Part shown: piece by piece, positions 1 through 7,449 of the stretch
Layout: each line of letters begins with the position of its first letter
Position numbering within the stretch: position 1 is the stretch's first letter
Origin: Gluconacetobacter johannae
GTDB taxonomy: Bacteria > Pseudomonadota > Alphaproteobacteria > Acetobacterales > Acetobacteraceae
Direction of reading: 5' to 3'
Length of the DNA stretch: 33,415 nucleotides
Assembly (NCBI RefSeq): GCF_014174305.1
Contig: NZ_JABEQH010000030.1
Coordinates: 1-33,415 of the forward strand
Notes under the pieces: model-generated
The model's input: only the letters and a program-made list of their open reading frames with translations
Database searches by the model: none
Told to the model about the DNA's origin: nothing
Made by a program: the position numbers and the translations under genes

Positions 1-336
1 CAACCGGGCCAAAGACCTTAGCAAACCCAGACCCACCAGGCAAGTGCCTTTCGGCCCCGCCCCTGCGGTGAACAGCGATCTACACCCCACCCACATCACC
101 GTCAACAGCGGAGGGATGATCGTTTGGCAAAAAAATGGGATGCCAGTCGGCCCATCCGCCCGATACGGGAGAAAACCGGGAAATTTCAGACCAAAAAAAT
201 TCATGTAGCAGGCCTGCCCGATATCGGGCGCCCGCACCCCGCCGGCGCGATCCTTGATTCGGGGGGCCGCCCCTTTATCCTTCGGACATGGGGCGGCCGG
301 TCATCGGCGCCGTCGCCCGAAGGGAAACAGCACGGC
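1..336. other. Left-edge non-coding region upstream of the patatin gene
   Basis: I see no convincing gene in this stretch. It contains a 14-bp perfect palindrome at 216-229 (GCCCGATATCGGGC), A-runs at 129-135 and 192-198, and an SD-like AGGGAA at 321-326 that serves the following ATG. The downstream reading frame stays open back to a TTG at 124, but the amino acids from there do not resemble a patatin N-terminus. I therefore treat 124-336 as leader. The palindrome could be an operator or part of a terminator for a gene left of the window. Confidence 0.45.
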
Positions 337-1488
337 ATGGCCCCAGATACCTCCCAGCCTCCCCACACGCGCCCCGACGTCGCGCAGGGCAGCCGCATCG
401 GCCTGGTGCTGCAGGGCGGCGGCGCCCTGGGCGCCTACCAGGCGGGCGTCTACCAGGTCCTGCACGAGGCGGGGCTGGAGCCGGACTGGATTTCCGGCGT
501 GTCCATCGGCGGCATCAACGCCGCCCTGATCGCCGGCAACCCGCCCGAACTGCGCGTGCCGCGCCTGCGTCAGTTCTGGGAGCGCGTGACGTCACGCAAG
601 ATCTGGATCGGCGACACGCCGGCCGGCGATTCGATCCGCAAGATGCACAATGCCTGGTCGTCCTTCGTCACCAGCACATTCGGCCAACCGGGGTTCTTTC
701 GTCCGCGCCTGGCCAATCCCTGGCTTGCGGGGCGGGATATCCATGCCGCCACCAGCTATTACGACAGCGCGCCCCTGCGCGAGACCCTGCTGTCCCTGAT
801 CGATTTCGATCGGCTCAATACGTCCGGCATCCGGCTGGCCTGCGGGGCCGTCAGCGTCGGCAGCGGCAATTTCATCTATTTCGACACGGCCAGCACGCGC
901 CTGACCATCGACCATGTGATGGCCAGCGCCGCCCTGCCGCCGGCCCTGCCGATGGTGCGGATCGGGCAGGATTACTACTGGGACGGCGGCATGGTCTCGA
1001 ACACGCCGCTGCAGCACCTGCTGGACAACGCGGACCAGGACAGCATGCTGATCTTCCAGGTCGATCTGTTTTCCGCGCGGGGGCCGATCCCACGGGACAT
1101 GTTCGATGTCCAGGCCCGGACCAAGGACATCCAGTATTCATCCCGCACGCGCCTGATTACCGATCATTACCGCGCCCTGCATCGGCAGAAACTGGAAATC
1201 CGCGCCCTGCTGGACCGCATCCCCGAACAGGACCTGACGCCCAGGGACCGCGCCCTGCGCCAGCAGCTGTCGTCCCTGCCGGCCATCACCATCCTGCAAC
1301 TGATCTATCAGGAAGAAGCCTACGAGGGGCAGACGCGGGATTTCGAATTTTCAGCCGCCTCGATGGAGGAGCACTGGGACGCCGGCGCACGCGACACCCG
1401 CATGACCCTGTCCCACCAGGACTGGCTGCGCCCGTCGCCGGACGACGCCGGGCTGATCGTCCACGACGCCCATCGCCCCGATCGGTAA
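337..1488 (+). CDS. Patatin-like phospholipase with C-terminal DUF3734-type region
   Basis: This is a predicted 383-residue serine acyl hydrolase of the patatin family. It should hydrolyse acyl esters of lipids with a Ser-Asp dyad. Three signatures are visible: the oxyanion-hole glycines GGGALG at residues 27-32, the nucleophile elbow GVSIG at 54-58 with Ser56, and the DGG motif with Asp216. The region after about residue 250 (VDLFSARG onwards, with a DIQYSSR segment) looks like the DUF3734 extension found on many alphaproteobacterial patatins. No signal peptide or membrane helix is seen, so it is probably cytoplasmic or peripheral. I chose ATG 337 because AGGGAA lies about 10 nt upstream and the patatin core begins soon after. 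An in-frame TTG at 124 would add 71 unlikely residues. The gene stands alone and converges on the DUF192 gene. The physiological substrate is unknown. Confidence 0.88.
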   Translation: MAPDTSQPPHTRPDVAQGSRIGLVLQGGGALGAYQAGVYQVLHEAGLEPDWISGVSIGGINAALIAGNPPELRVPRLRQFWERVTSRKIWIGDTPAGDSIRKMHNAWSSFVTSTFGQPGFFRPRLANPWLAGRDIHAATSYYDSAPLRETLLSLIDFDRLNTSGIRLACGAVSVGSGNFIYFDTASTRLTIDHVMASAALPPALPMVRIGQDYYWDGGMVSNTPLQHLLDNADQDSMLIFQVDLFSARGPIPRDMFDVQARTKDIQYSSRTRLITDHYRALHRQKLEIRALLDRIPEQDLTPRDRALRQQLSSLPAITILQLIYQEEAYEGQTRDFEFSAASMEEHWDAGARDTRMTLSHQDWLRPSPDDAGLIVHDAHRPDR

Positions 1489-1545
1489 GGGAGCACCACG
1501 CTCTCATGCCAACTGTCCGAAAGACCGACGCATGAGATGCCCCCG

Positions 1546-1637
1546 CCAAAGGGCAGTCGCCCTTTGGAAACCCATTCGTTATCAAACGATCGGGGTGCAG
1601 GGCCTCAGGCCCTGCCGGGTCCAGGGCAGAGCCCTGG
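1546..1637. repeat. Hairpin-mosaic intergenic repeat, copy A
   Basis: Three short inverted repeats follow one another: 1546-1567 (CCAAAGGGC/GCCCTTTGG), 1597-1615 (GCAGGGCC/GGCCCTGC) and 1621-1637 (CCAGGGC/GCCCTGG). The text between them, from the 'CCATTCGTTAT' stretch to 'GATCGGGGT', matches the copies at 6656-6893 and 23641-23920. It sits between two convergent genes and ends at the stop codon of the DUF192 gene. It could terminate transcription in both directions. It has no coding potential. Confidence 0.75.
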
Positions 1638-1638
1638 T

Positions 1639-2145
1639 TCAGGTCGGGCTGGCGGCCAGCGCCTTGCTGTCGACCTTGTCGCCAACGACGATGCCCAGCT
1701 TTTCGGTCAGGCCGCCTTGCAGCTCCAGCGTGGCGCGGACCGCACCGTGGCTGCTGATCCGCGCCAGGCTCTGCGGCACCGCATTCTCGCTGATGGCCGA
1801 GATCCGGCCGTCGGCGCCGATGAACACGATATCCAGCGGCACCAGCGTGTTTTCCATCCACATGTCGCTTTGCTGCGGATAGGGCCAGACGAAGATCATG
1901 CCCCGATCGGCCGGCACCGCGGTGCGGAACATCTCGCCGACCTGCTGCTGGCGGGGCGTGAGGGCCAGTTCGACCGAGAAGACGTGCTTCGTTCCGTCAT
2001 GGCCGGTGATCGTCAGGCTTTCACGCGGCAGTTCCGGCTGCGCCTGGGTCGGCGTGCCGCCCGCGTCCTGCGCCCGGGCCGCTGTCCCGGCCACCAGCAT
2101 CAGCCCCAAGGCGCAGGCCCCGGCGATCTTGTGCATATCCATCAT
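1639..2145 (-). CDS. DUF192 family secreted protein
   Basis: This 168-residue protein has an N-terminal signal peptide (hydrophobic ACALGLMLVAGTAARA, likely cleaved after ARA near residue 25). A compact DUF192 domain follows at about residues 40-155. Recognisable parts are the LALTPRQQQVGEMFR segment, 'RGMIFVWP', and 'MWMENTLVPLDIVFIGADGRI'. The family's biochemical role is not established; it is a small beta-rich domain, here probably periplasmic. The start at 2145 is supported by an AGGAGAAGG Shine-Dalgarno at 2152-2160; a second ATG directly follows. It lies 32 nt downstream of the metallo-hydrolase gene on the same strand, so the two are probably co-transcribed. I am confident of the family and cannot state a function. 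Confidence 0.85.
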   Translation of the reverse strand: MMDMHKIAGACALGLMLVAGTAARAQDAGGTPTQAQPELPRESLTITGHDGTKHVFSVELALTPRQQQVGEMFRTAVPADRGMIFVWPYPQQSDMWMENTLVPLDIVFIGADGRISAISENAVPQSLARISSHGAVRATLELQGGLTEKLGIVVGDKVDSKALAASPT

Positions 2146-2177
2146 GTCTTCGCCTTCTCCTGTGCGCCCAATTCCGC

Positions 2178-2843
2178 TTACCGCAGAAACGGGTTGCTAT
2201 GACGTTCCGCCCCGATCGTCGAGGCCCCGCCATGACCGGGCAGGATCGTCACGTCGTCGCCCAGCGGCAGCAGACGGGTGGTGATGGCCTCGATCAACTG
2301 CGGGCCATTCCCATAGGGAAAATCGGTGCGCCCGACCGACCCGCGAAACAGCGTGTCGCCGACGAAGGCGAAGCGCGCCTCCGGGTCGTGGAACACGACA
2401 TGGCCGGGCGTATGGCCCGGCACATGCAGCACATGAAACGTCCGGCCCAGCACTGACAGCGTTTCGCCGTCCGTGACGTAGCGATCCACCGTCACGTTCC
2501 GCATGCCCTCCAGCCCGAAGCGCGCGGCCTGGGACGCGATATCGGACAGCAGGAACGCATCGCGCGCGTCCGGCCCGACCACCGGCACCGGCGCGCCCTG
2601 CCGCCGGGACAGTTCATCGCGCAGTTCGTCCGCCCCGCCGGCATGGTCCAGATGCCCATGCGTCAGCAGGATGCTGTCCACCGTCAGGTCGCGCACCGCC
2701 AGTTCGTGCAGCAGCCGGGGGACGTCGCCACCCGGATCGACCACCACGGCATGCCCGCTCGCCGGGTCCCGCAGGATCGAACAATTCTGTCCGAAAGCGG
2801 TCACCGGGATAATGTCCAGTTCCAGCGCGGGCGAAAACGGCAT
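2178..2843 (-). CDS. Metallo-beta-lactamase-fold hydrolase (glyoxalase II-like)
   Basis: This 221-residue cytoplasmic enzyme carries the full metal-binding signature of the MBL superfamily: THGHLDH at 61-67 (His62, His64, Asp66, His67), His144 in VPGHTPGH, Asp163 in VGDTLF, and His204 in LPGHG. Spacing and length fit the short YcbL/GloB-like thioesterase subgroup, which hydrolyses S-D-lactoylglutathione or related thioesters. It lacks the C-terminal helical domain of classical glyoxalase II. The start at 2843 is preceded by a strong AGGAGG. It is the first gene of a probable two-gene unit with the DUF192 protein. The substrate cannot be assigned from sequence; persulfide dioxygenase is less likely because the characteristic longer family pattern is not evident. 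Confidence 0.88.
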   Translation of the reverse strand: MPFSPALELDIIPVTAFGQNCSILRDPASGHAVVVDPGGDVPRLLHELAVRDLTVDSILLTHGHLDHAGGADELRDELSRRQGAPVPVVGPDARDAFLLSDIASQAARFGLEGMRNVTVDRYVTDGETLSVLGRTFHVLHVPGHTPGHVVFHDPEARFAFVGDTLFRGSVGRTDFPYGNGPQLIEAITTRLLPLGDDVTILPGHGGASTIGAERHSNPFLR

Positions 2844-2974
2844 CGGCGCCTCCTGAACCCGATCGCGACGGGTCAGAGATTGTTGCGAACAGGGCTGCCC
2901 GGCAGGCAGACCCCCGGACAGGTCACGGCACAGTTTCTAGGGGCAGGCCGCGCGCCCGGCAAGACCGCCCGCCG

Positions 2975-3337
2975 TCACCCCGGAACGGGGCGCGGCCAGC
3001 CGGTGGCGGGAATATCGAAATGCGACGGCAGGTCGTGGTCGGCAACCCCGGTCAGGTCGCGCGGCTGTTCGCTGACCACCAGGGCGCGCACGGCCGCCGA
3101 CAGATGGGTACGCAGCACATGCAACGTCCGGGGTGGCGCGGCCAGCGCCAGGCCCTCGATCTCGCCCCGTTCCCCCGCGTCGTTCAGATAGGTGGCGAGC
3201 GTGCGGGCAAACGCCTCCTCGCCCTCGTCGTTGGCCGTCAGATGCGCCAGCGGATGGAATGCGCCGCCGGCATGTTTCAGCACCCGCGCCCGCGCGCCGT
3301 CGGCCACCACGTACCAGGCGGAATCGAGATAAGTCAT
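2975..3337 (-). CDS. Host attachment family protein
   Basis: This 120-residue protein begins with WYVVADGARARVL, the hallmark of the 'protein required for attachment to host cells' family (Pfam Host_attach). The middle part, FARTLATYLNDA and PPRTLHVLRTHLSAAVRALVV, also fits. Despite the family name, which derives from an Agrobacterium mutant, the fold resembles translation release factor-like domains and the molecular role is unclear. I chose ATG 3337 because GGAGG lies about 7 nt upstream. An in-frame extension to 3424 would add 29 residues without family character. The protein is slightly short, and its C-terminus is proline-rich and poorly conserved. It is divergent from xdhC, with about 120 nt between the starts for both promoters. 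Confidence 0.8.
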   Translation of the reverse strand: MTYLDSAWYVVADGARARVLKHAGGAFHPLAHLTANDEGEEAFARTLATYLNDAGERGEIEGLALAAPPRTLHVLRTHLSAAVRALVVSEQPRDLTGVADHDLPSHFDIPATGWPRPVPG

Positions 3338-3456
3338 GCGCCACACCTCCTGCATCAGGGCGCGCCGATTCGGCCGCGCGCCTTTTCGACATGGGATCGC
3401 GAAGACGTCGCCGCAATCTGGCATGTCTATATCCCGCCTGATAGAGTGCCCTCGTC

Positions 3457-4533
3457 ATGACGCAGCACCCCCTCCCCCGCGATCCCCTCGACCTTGTCCT
3501 GGCATGGGCCGAGGCCGGACGCCCCGCCGCCCTGGCGACCGTGGTCGCGACATGGGGCAGTTCCCCGCGGCCGTCCGGCAGCATGATGGCGATCGACGCC
3601 ACCGGCCGGATCGAGGGATCGGTCAGCGGGGGTTGCGTCGAGGCGTCGGTCGTCGATGCCGCCGAATCGGTCATGCGGGGCGGCGTGCCCGAACTGCTGT
3701 CCTATGGCGTGACGTCCGAACAGGCCTGGGCGGTCGGCCTGGCCTGCGGCGGAGAGCTGGACGTCCTGGTGGAATCGGTCGGCCCCGAGGGAACGCTGGA
3801 CCCCGCCCTGCTGCGCCAGGCCACGGCCCTGCGGCGCGAACGGCGGCCGGCCCTGCTGGCCACCCGCCTGACCGACATGCACCATATCCTGGTGGAACGC
3901 ACCGCCGGAGGGCACGCGGTGGCCCACGGGGGCGCCGACCTGCCCGCCCATCTGCTGCCCACCCTGGACGCGGCGTTTCGCGGCGGTCGCAGCGCACGGC
4001 ACGAGGCCCCGGACGGCGAGGTGTGGTTCCTGCACCTGCTGACCCCGCCGCACCGGCTGCTGATCGTCGGCGCGGTCCATATCGCGCAGGTCCTCGCCCC
4101 CCTCGCGGCGGCCACGGGCTTCGCGGTGACGGTCATCGACCCGCGCACCCAGTTGGCGACCCCCGAGCGTTTTCCCGGCATTCCCCTGGTGACCGACTGG
4201 CCCGACGAGGCCCTGGCGGCGCTGGAGATCGACGACCACACCGCCATCGTCACCCTGACGCACGACGCGAAGCTGGACGACCCGACCCTGCGCGCGGCGC
4301 TCGACAGCCCGGCCTTCTATATCGGGGCGCTGGGCTCGCGAAAGACCCAGGCCTCGCGGCTGAACCGCCTGCGCGAAGCCGGATATGACGACGCCCGCGC
4401 GGCCCGGATCCACGGCCCCGTCGGCCTGGCGATCGGCGCGATCGGCGCGCCCGAGATCGCGCTGTCGATCCTGGCGCAAATCGTGGCCGTGCGGCGCGAC
4501 GCCCCGCTGGCGCGCCGTCCCGGCTGGACATGA
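3457..4533 (+). CDS. xdhC: XdhC/CoxI family molybdenum-cofactor maturation factor
   Basis: This 358-residue protein is related to XdhC, which binds sulfurated molybdenum cofactor and delivers it to xanthine dehydrogenase-family enzymes. The N-terminal XdhC_CoxI domain shows TVVATWGSSPRP near 28-39, GSVSGGCVE at 54-62 and GLACGGE at 94-100. A C-terminal Rossmann-type XdhC_C domain starts near residue 199 with LLIVGAVHIA and an acidic Asp228 at the end of the second strand. The usual GxGHxA glycine pattern reads GAVHIA. It overlaps the following NTP-transferase gene by 4 nt (ATGA at 4530-4533), indicating translational coupling and one pathway. No molybdoenzyme structural genes are in the window, so the client enzyme (xanthine or aldehyde dehydrogenase type) is elsewhere. 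Confidence 0.88.
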   Translation: MTQHPLPRDPLDLVLAWAEAGRPAALATVVATWGSSPRPSGSMMAIDATGRIEGSVSGGCVEASVVDAAESVMRGGVPELLSYGVTSEQAWAVGLACGGELDVLVESVGPEGTLDPALLRQATALRRERRPALLATRLTDMHHILVERTAGGHAVAHGGADLPAHLLPTLDAAFRGGRSARHEAPDGEVWFLHLLTPPHRLLIVGAVHIAQVLAPLAAATGFAVTVIDPRTQLATPERFPGIPLVTDWPDEALAALEIDDHTAIVTLTHDAKLDDPTLRAALDSPAFYIGALGSRKTQASRLNRLREAGYDDARAARIHGPVGLAIGAIGAPEIALSILAQIVAVRRDAPLARRPGWT

Positions 4534-5609
4534 CGGCAGGCCCACCCCCACACGTCCCGCCCCCCGTCGCCGCCCTGATCCTGGCCGCCGGACGGTCGTC
4601 GCGCACCGCGCCGCGCCACAAACTGCTGGCCCCCGACGCCGGCGGCGTGCCGATGATCGCCCGCATCGTCCGCGCCGCGTGCGCCAGCACCGCCGCCCCG
4701 GTCATCGTCGTGCTGGGCCACCGCGCGGCCGAGATCCGTGCGGCGATTCTCCGCCATGCCGACCATCCCGGCCTGGTCTTCACCCTCGCCGAGGACCACG
4801 CCCACGGCCTGTCGGCCAGCCTGCGGGCCGGGCTGGCGGCGGCCGGGCCGCACGCCCCGTCCGGCGTGCTGGTCTGCCTGGGCGACATGCCGCTGATCGA
4901 CACGCCGCTGATCGACCGCCTGGTCGCCCGGCACCGGCAGGATCGCGCGCCGGCGACCGTGCCGGTCCACGACGGGCGGATCGGCCATCCCGTCCTGTGG
5001 GACCGGTCGGTCTTTCCGGCCCTGATGGCGCTGGAGGGCGATGTCGGCGGCCGCGCGCTGATCCGTGCCCATGCCGGGCGACTGGCCACCGTCCCGGCCG
5101 ACGCCGCGATCCACGCCGATTTCGACACGCCGGACCGGCTGGACCGCTTTGGCGCGCTCGGCGCATCACAAGGCGACCGCCCTGTTGACCCGCCCCGCCC
5201 CGGTGTCGGAGAAGAGGGCGCGCGGCCCGGTCGGCCGCCATCACCAAGGACTGGCCCCATGAGCAAGATCATCCGCACCGAACCGAACGCGATCCTGTCG
5301 AAGGTCGTGGAATATCACGGCTTCCTCTTTACCCAGGGCTTCGTCGCGCGCGACCTGACCGGCGACGCCACCGCCCAGACCCGCGACATCCTGGCGCAGA
5401 TCGACGAGGCGCTGGAACTGCACGGCACCGACAAGACCCGCCTGCTGCAGGCCCAGATCTGGCTGAAGGACATCGCCGACCGCGACGCGCTGAACGGCGT
5501 GTGGTCGGCCTGGCTGCCGAAGGACGGCGCACCGGCGCGCGCCTGCGTCCAGGCCGTGCTGGCCAACCCGGCGATGCTGGTCGAAATCATGATTATCTGC
5601 ACGAAGTAA
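4530..5609 (+). CDS. MocA-like molybdenum cofactor nucleotidyltransferase, in frame with RidA
   Basis: The reading frame is open for 359 residues. Residues 1 to about 207 are a MobA/MocA-type NTP transferase: LILAAGRSSR at 16-25 with Lys31 in RHKLL forms the nucleotide-binding loop, and CLGDMPLID at 116-124 holds the metal-binding Asp. Paired with xdhC, the expected reaction is transfer of CMP or GMP onto Mo-molybdopterin. Residues 208-243 are a Gly/Pro/Arg-rich linker that looks like translated spacer. Residues 244-359 are a complete RidA domain. Either one bifunctional protein is made, or the stop of mocA has been lost and ridA is also started internally at 5259, where AAGGA lies 8 nt upstream. 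I cannot decide between these from sequence. The start ATG 4530 overlaps the xdhC stop. Confidence 0.8.
   Translation: MTAGPPPHVPPPVAALILAAGRSSRTAPRHKLLAPDAGGVPMIARIVRAACASTAAPVIVVLGHRAAEIRAAILRHADHPGLVFTLAEDHAHGLSASLRAGLAAAGPHAPSGVLVCLGDMPLIDTPLIDRLVARHRQDRAPATVPVHDGRIGHPVLWDRSVFPALMALEGDVGGRALIRAHAGRLATVPADAAIHADFDTPDRLDRFGALGASQGDRPVDPPRPGVGEEGARPGRPPSPRTGPMSKIIRTEPNAILSKVVEYHGFLFTQGFVARDLTGDATAQTRDILAQIDEALELHGTDKTRLLQAQIWLKDIADRDALNGVWSAWLPKDGAPARACVQAVLANPAMLVEIMIICTK
5259..5609 (+). CDS. ridA: RidA/YjgF-family enamine/imine deaminase (possible independent start)
   Basis: This is the 116-residue Rid domain read from the internal ATG 5259. Rid proteins hydrolyse reactive enamines and imines released by PLP enzymes such as threonine dehydratase, and form cytoplasmic trimers. 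FTQGFVARDL near 24-33, the arginine in PARACVQ (Arg94) and Glu109 in MLVEI match the conserved active-site arginine and glutamate. The length is near the usual 115-130. AAGGA at 5246-5250 gives a plausible separate ribosome site, so the protein may be made alone even though the frame is continuous with mocA upstream. Its sequence resembles the YoaB-like branch more than canonical E. coli RidA, so its substrate may differ. Confidence 0.7.
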   Translation: MSKIIRTEPNAILSKVVEYHGFLFTQGFVARDLTGDATAQTRDILAQIDEALELHGTDKTRLLQAQIWLKDIADRDALNGVWSAWLPKDGAPARACVQAVLANPAMLVEIMIICTK

Positions 5610-5619
5610 GGCACCTGCC

Positions 5620-5669
5620 CGGCATCCGGGGCCTGGCGACCACCTGTCGCATTTAGGTCACGGATGCCG
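5620..5669 (+). terminator. Nested stem-loop after ridA
   Basis: A 9-bp stem (CGGCATCCG at 5620-5628 with CGGATGCCG at 5661-5669) encloses a second 5-bp stem (GCGAC/GTCGC at 5636-5650), 10 nt past the ridA stop. There is no clear T-tract behind it. It could be a 3'-end structure, or a Rho-independent terminator helped by the hairpins that follow at 5726-5747 and 5763-5784. Confidence 0.45.
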
Positions 5670-5725
5670 ATTCCGATTCTGTCGCGTCCAATCCGCCGCC
5701 CTTTTACCGCCTTTTCCATGAAACC

Positions 5726-5747
5726 CGGTTTTTTCCTTCAAAAACCG
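5726..5747. terminator. Hairpin CGGTTTTT/AAAAACCG
   Basis: An 8-bp perfect stem with a 6-nt loop (TCCTTC) lies in the AT-rich spacer between ridA and the CHAP gene. It has terminator-like composition on either strand, although no long T-run follows. Confidence 0.4.
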
Positions 5748-5762
5748 CCATCTGCGAAAATG

Positions 5763-5784
5763 AAATAGGAATATATTCCTATTT
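5763..5784. promoter_or_regulatory. 22-bp perfect palindrome followed by a T-run
   Basis: The left half AAATAGGAATA is exactly mirrored by TATTCCTATTT, and six T residues cover 5782-5787. As RNA it would form a stem of about 9 bp and a U-tail, so it could end the mocA-ridA transcript. As DNA it is a symmetric site about 130 nt upstream of the CHAP gene start and could bind a dimeric regulator. The two readings cannot be separated from sequence alone. Confidence 0.5.
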
Positions 5785-5915
5785 TTTATCGGAAAGATGG
5801 CCGATTTGATGAAAATGATCCGGCCATCGCCCAGAATTGCTCCGGCGTCTTGTCAGGGTTGCAACCCCCTTGCTAACCCTGTTTCCGCAACGACAAGCGG
5901 GTGGGGTCTTCGGGG

Positions 5916-6650
5916 ATGCGGGCAGGCGGTTTGGGACGTTCGATCCTTCTTTCCATGGCAGCCGCTTCCCTCGGTTTCATGCTCCCCCACACCGCCCAGG
6001 CGCGGTCGGTGTCGCATCATGCCGTCCATTCCGGCCCCGTCGTTCACGGCCACCATATCAGCGCGCGGCGCGTCGCCCATTACCGCGACGCCGGCCATGT
6101 CATCCAGTGCGTGGCCTTCGCCAAGTCGGCGTCCGAGGTCATGCTGCACGGCAACGCCGTCAACTGGTGGTACAATGCCGCCGGGGTCTACGCCCGCGGG
6201 GCCGCGCCCGAGGCCGGCAGTGTGCTGAACTTCCGCGCCAACCGTCGCATGCCGCTGGGCCATGTCGCGGTCGTGACGGACATCGTCGACAGCCGCACGA
6301 TCATCATCGACCAGTCCCATTGGGCGCAGCGCGGCATCAGCCGCCATGTGTCGGTCATCGACGTGTCGCCCAACAACGACTGGTCGGCCGTGCGCGTCGC
6401 CCTGGCCCGCCCGGGCGCGTATGGCAGCATCTATCCCACCTACGGCTTCATCTACCCGCGTCCGGATTCGACGGGCCGCATCATGGTCGCCAGCAGCGAG
6501 CGGCCGGTACCGCACACGATCAACGCCGCACCCAGCGCCCTGCGTAGCCCGATGAGCTCGACCGAAGTGGCCGAAGCGCCCGAGAGCCTGCCGGTCGTGA
6601 CCTACGGCCACGCCTTCCGCGACGACGCGCCGAACCGCTCCATTCGCTGA
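5916..6650 (+). CDS. Secreted CHAP-domain protein (putative cell-wall amidase/peptidase)
   Basis: This 244-residue protein has an N-terminal signal peptide (hydrophobic SILLSMAAASLGFMLP, predicted cleavage after AQA at about residue 29). A CHAP (NlpC/P60-like Cys-His) domain follows. The putative nucleophile is Cys65 in HVIQCVAFAK, and the catalytic His is His116 in LGHVAVVTDI. Asp132 in IIDQSHW may orient it. CHAP enzymes cleave amide bonds in peptidoglycan or, less often, other peptides; the protein should act in the periplasm or outside. The region after about residue 185 is Ser/Pro-rich and low-complexity. I prefer ATG 5916 over the in-frame GTG at 5901; neither has a strong ribosome site. 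It is a single gene converging on rlmH. Confidence 0.8.
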   Translation: MRAGGLGRSILLSMAAASLGFMLPHTAQARSVSHHAVHSGPVVHGHHISARRVAHYRDAGHVIQCVAFAKSASEVMLHGNAVNWWYNAAGVYARGAAPEAGSVLNFRANRRMPLGHVAVVTDIVDSRTIIIDQSHWAQRGISRHVSVIDVSPNNDWSAVRVALARPGAYGSIYPTYGFIYPRPDSTGRIMVASSERPVPHTINAAPSALRSPMSSTEVAEAPESLPVVTYGHAFRDDAPNRSIR

Positions 6651-6655
6651 TCGTC

Positions 6656-6893
6656 GGCAAGGGCCAAGGCCCTTGCATCCCATACGTTTATAAAACCCTG
6701 GGTTTCCAAAGGGCTACGCCCTTTGGTGGTGGCATTTCGCAGGAAATCTCAGGGCGCTGCCCTGAAACCCGCCAATCCGTTATCCATGATCGGGGTCCAG
6801 GGCCTCAGGCCCTGGTGGGTTCGGGCAACGCCCGACTTCCCTCGCCCAGAGCGAAGGAAGAAACGTTACTTTCGCGCTTATGCGGCAACGCCC
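6656..6893. repeat. Hairpin-mosaic intergenic repeat, copy B
   Basis: About 240 bp closely matching 23641-23920. It contains successive short inverted repeats: CAAGGGCC/GGCCCTTG, CCAAAGGGC/GCCCTTTGG, CAGGGC/GCCCTG, CAGGGCC/GGCCCTG and TCGGGC/GCCCGA. A shared tail (CCTCGCCCA.AGCGAAGGAAGAA.CGTTACT.TCGCGCTTAT) follows. It fills the convergent gap between the CHAP gene and rlmH. No open frame in it looks coding. Confidence 0.85.
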
Positions 6894-6926
6894 TTGCCTT
6901 CGTGGGCATGCAACACCACAGGCCCG

Positions 6927-7385
6927 TCAGCCCGGCCGACCCGCCCGGTGATAAGGGTGGCCGGTTGCAATCGCCCTGGCACGATAGAGCTGTTCGGCCA
7001 GCAATCCCCGCACCAGCATATGCGGCCATGTCATCGGCCCCAGCGACAAGGTGTCGTCGGCACGGCTCAGCACCGGTCCGTCCAGCCCCTCGGCCCCGCC
7101 GATCAGGAAACAGAGCGGCCGCGACAGGCCAAGCCAGCGTTCCACGCGCTGGGCGAACGCCAGGCTGTCATGGCTGTGGCCCCCTTCGTCCATCGCCACG
7201 ACAAAGGCCCGGTCCGGCAGGGCCGCCAGCAGGGACTGACCTTCGCGCCGCTTGACCTCGGCCACCGCCCCCCGCCCTTCGGGCACCTCCACCAGGTCCA
7301 GACGCGGCGTCAGCCGCTCGGCATAGCGACGAAAGAGGTCGCGCTCGGCCCCATCCTTCATCCGCCCGACGGCAATCAGGCGCAT
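6927..7385 (-). CDS. rlmH: 23S rRNA (pseudouridine1915-N3)-methyltransferase RlmH
   Basis: This 152-residue SPOUT-class methyltransferase methylates N3 of pseudouridine 1915 in helix 69 of 23S rRNA in assembled 70S ribosomes, using SAM. The start [10 protein letters not shown], the SAM-binding knot FLIGGAEG (93-100) and the C-terminal [23 protein letters not shown] / GHPYHR block are all diagnostic, and the length is typical. ATG 7385 gives the canonical N-terminus; an upstream in-frame GTG (7403) would add six residues. It lies 64 nt downstream of rsfS on the same strand, the common rsfS-rlmH order of alphaproteobacteria, and is probably the last gene of the proA-nadD-rsfS-rlmH unit. Confidence 0.96.
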   Translation of the reverse strand: MRLIAVGRMKDGAERDLFRRYAERLTPRLDLVEVPEGRGAVAEVKRREGQSLLAALPDRAFVVAMDEGGHSHDSLAFAQRVERWLGLSRPLCFLIGGAEGLDGPVLSRADDTLSLGPMTWPHMLVRGLLAEQLYRARAIATGHPYHRAGRPG

Positions 7386-7449
7386 GGAGGCCTCGACGCA
7401 CAAGAAGACCGCGTCGGATCGCCGGCAACATACGTTGGCAAGCGGTCTC

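Larger units (their letters stand above)
5610..5915. other. Intergenic region between ridA and the CHAP gene
   Basis: I find no gene in these 306 bases. The stretch holds three inverted repeats (5620-5669, 5726-5747, 5763-5784) and is locally AT-rich at about 5700-5815, unlike its neighbours. It must contain the promoter of the CHAP-domain gene, but I cannot point to a convincing -35/-10 pair. Confidence 0.5.

Noticed and set aside
124-336. N-terminal extension of the patatin from a TTG at 124
   Set aside because: The 71 added residues have no patatin similarity, and a better ATG with a ribosome site follows.
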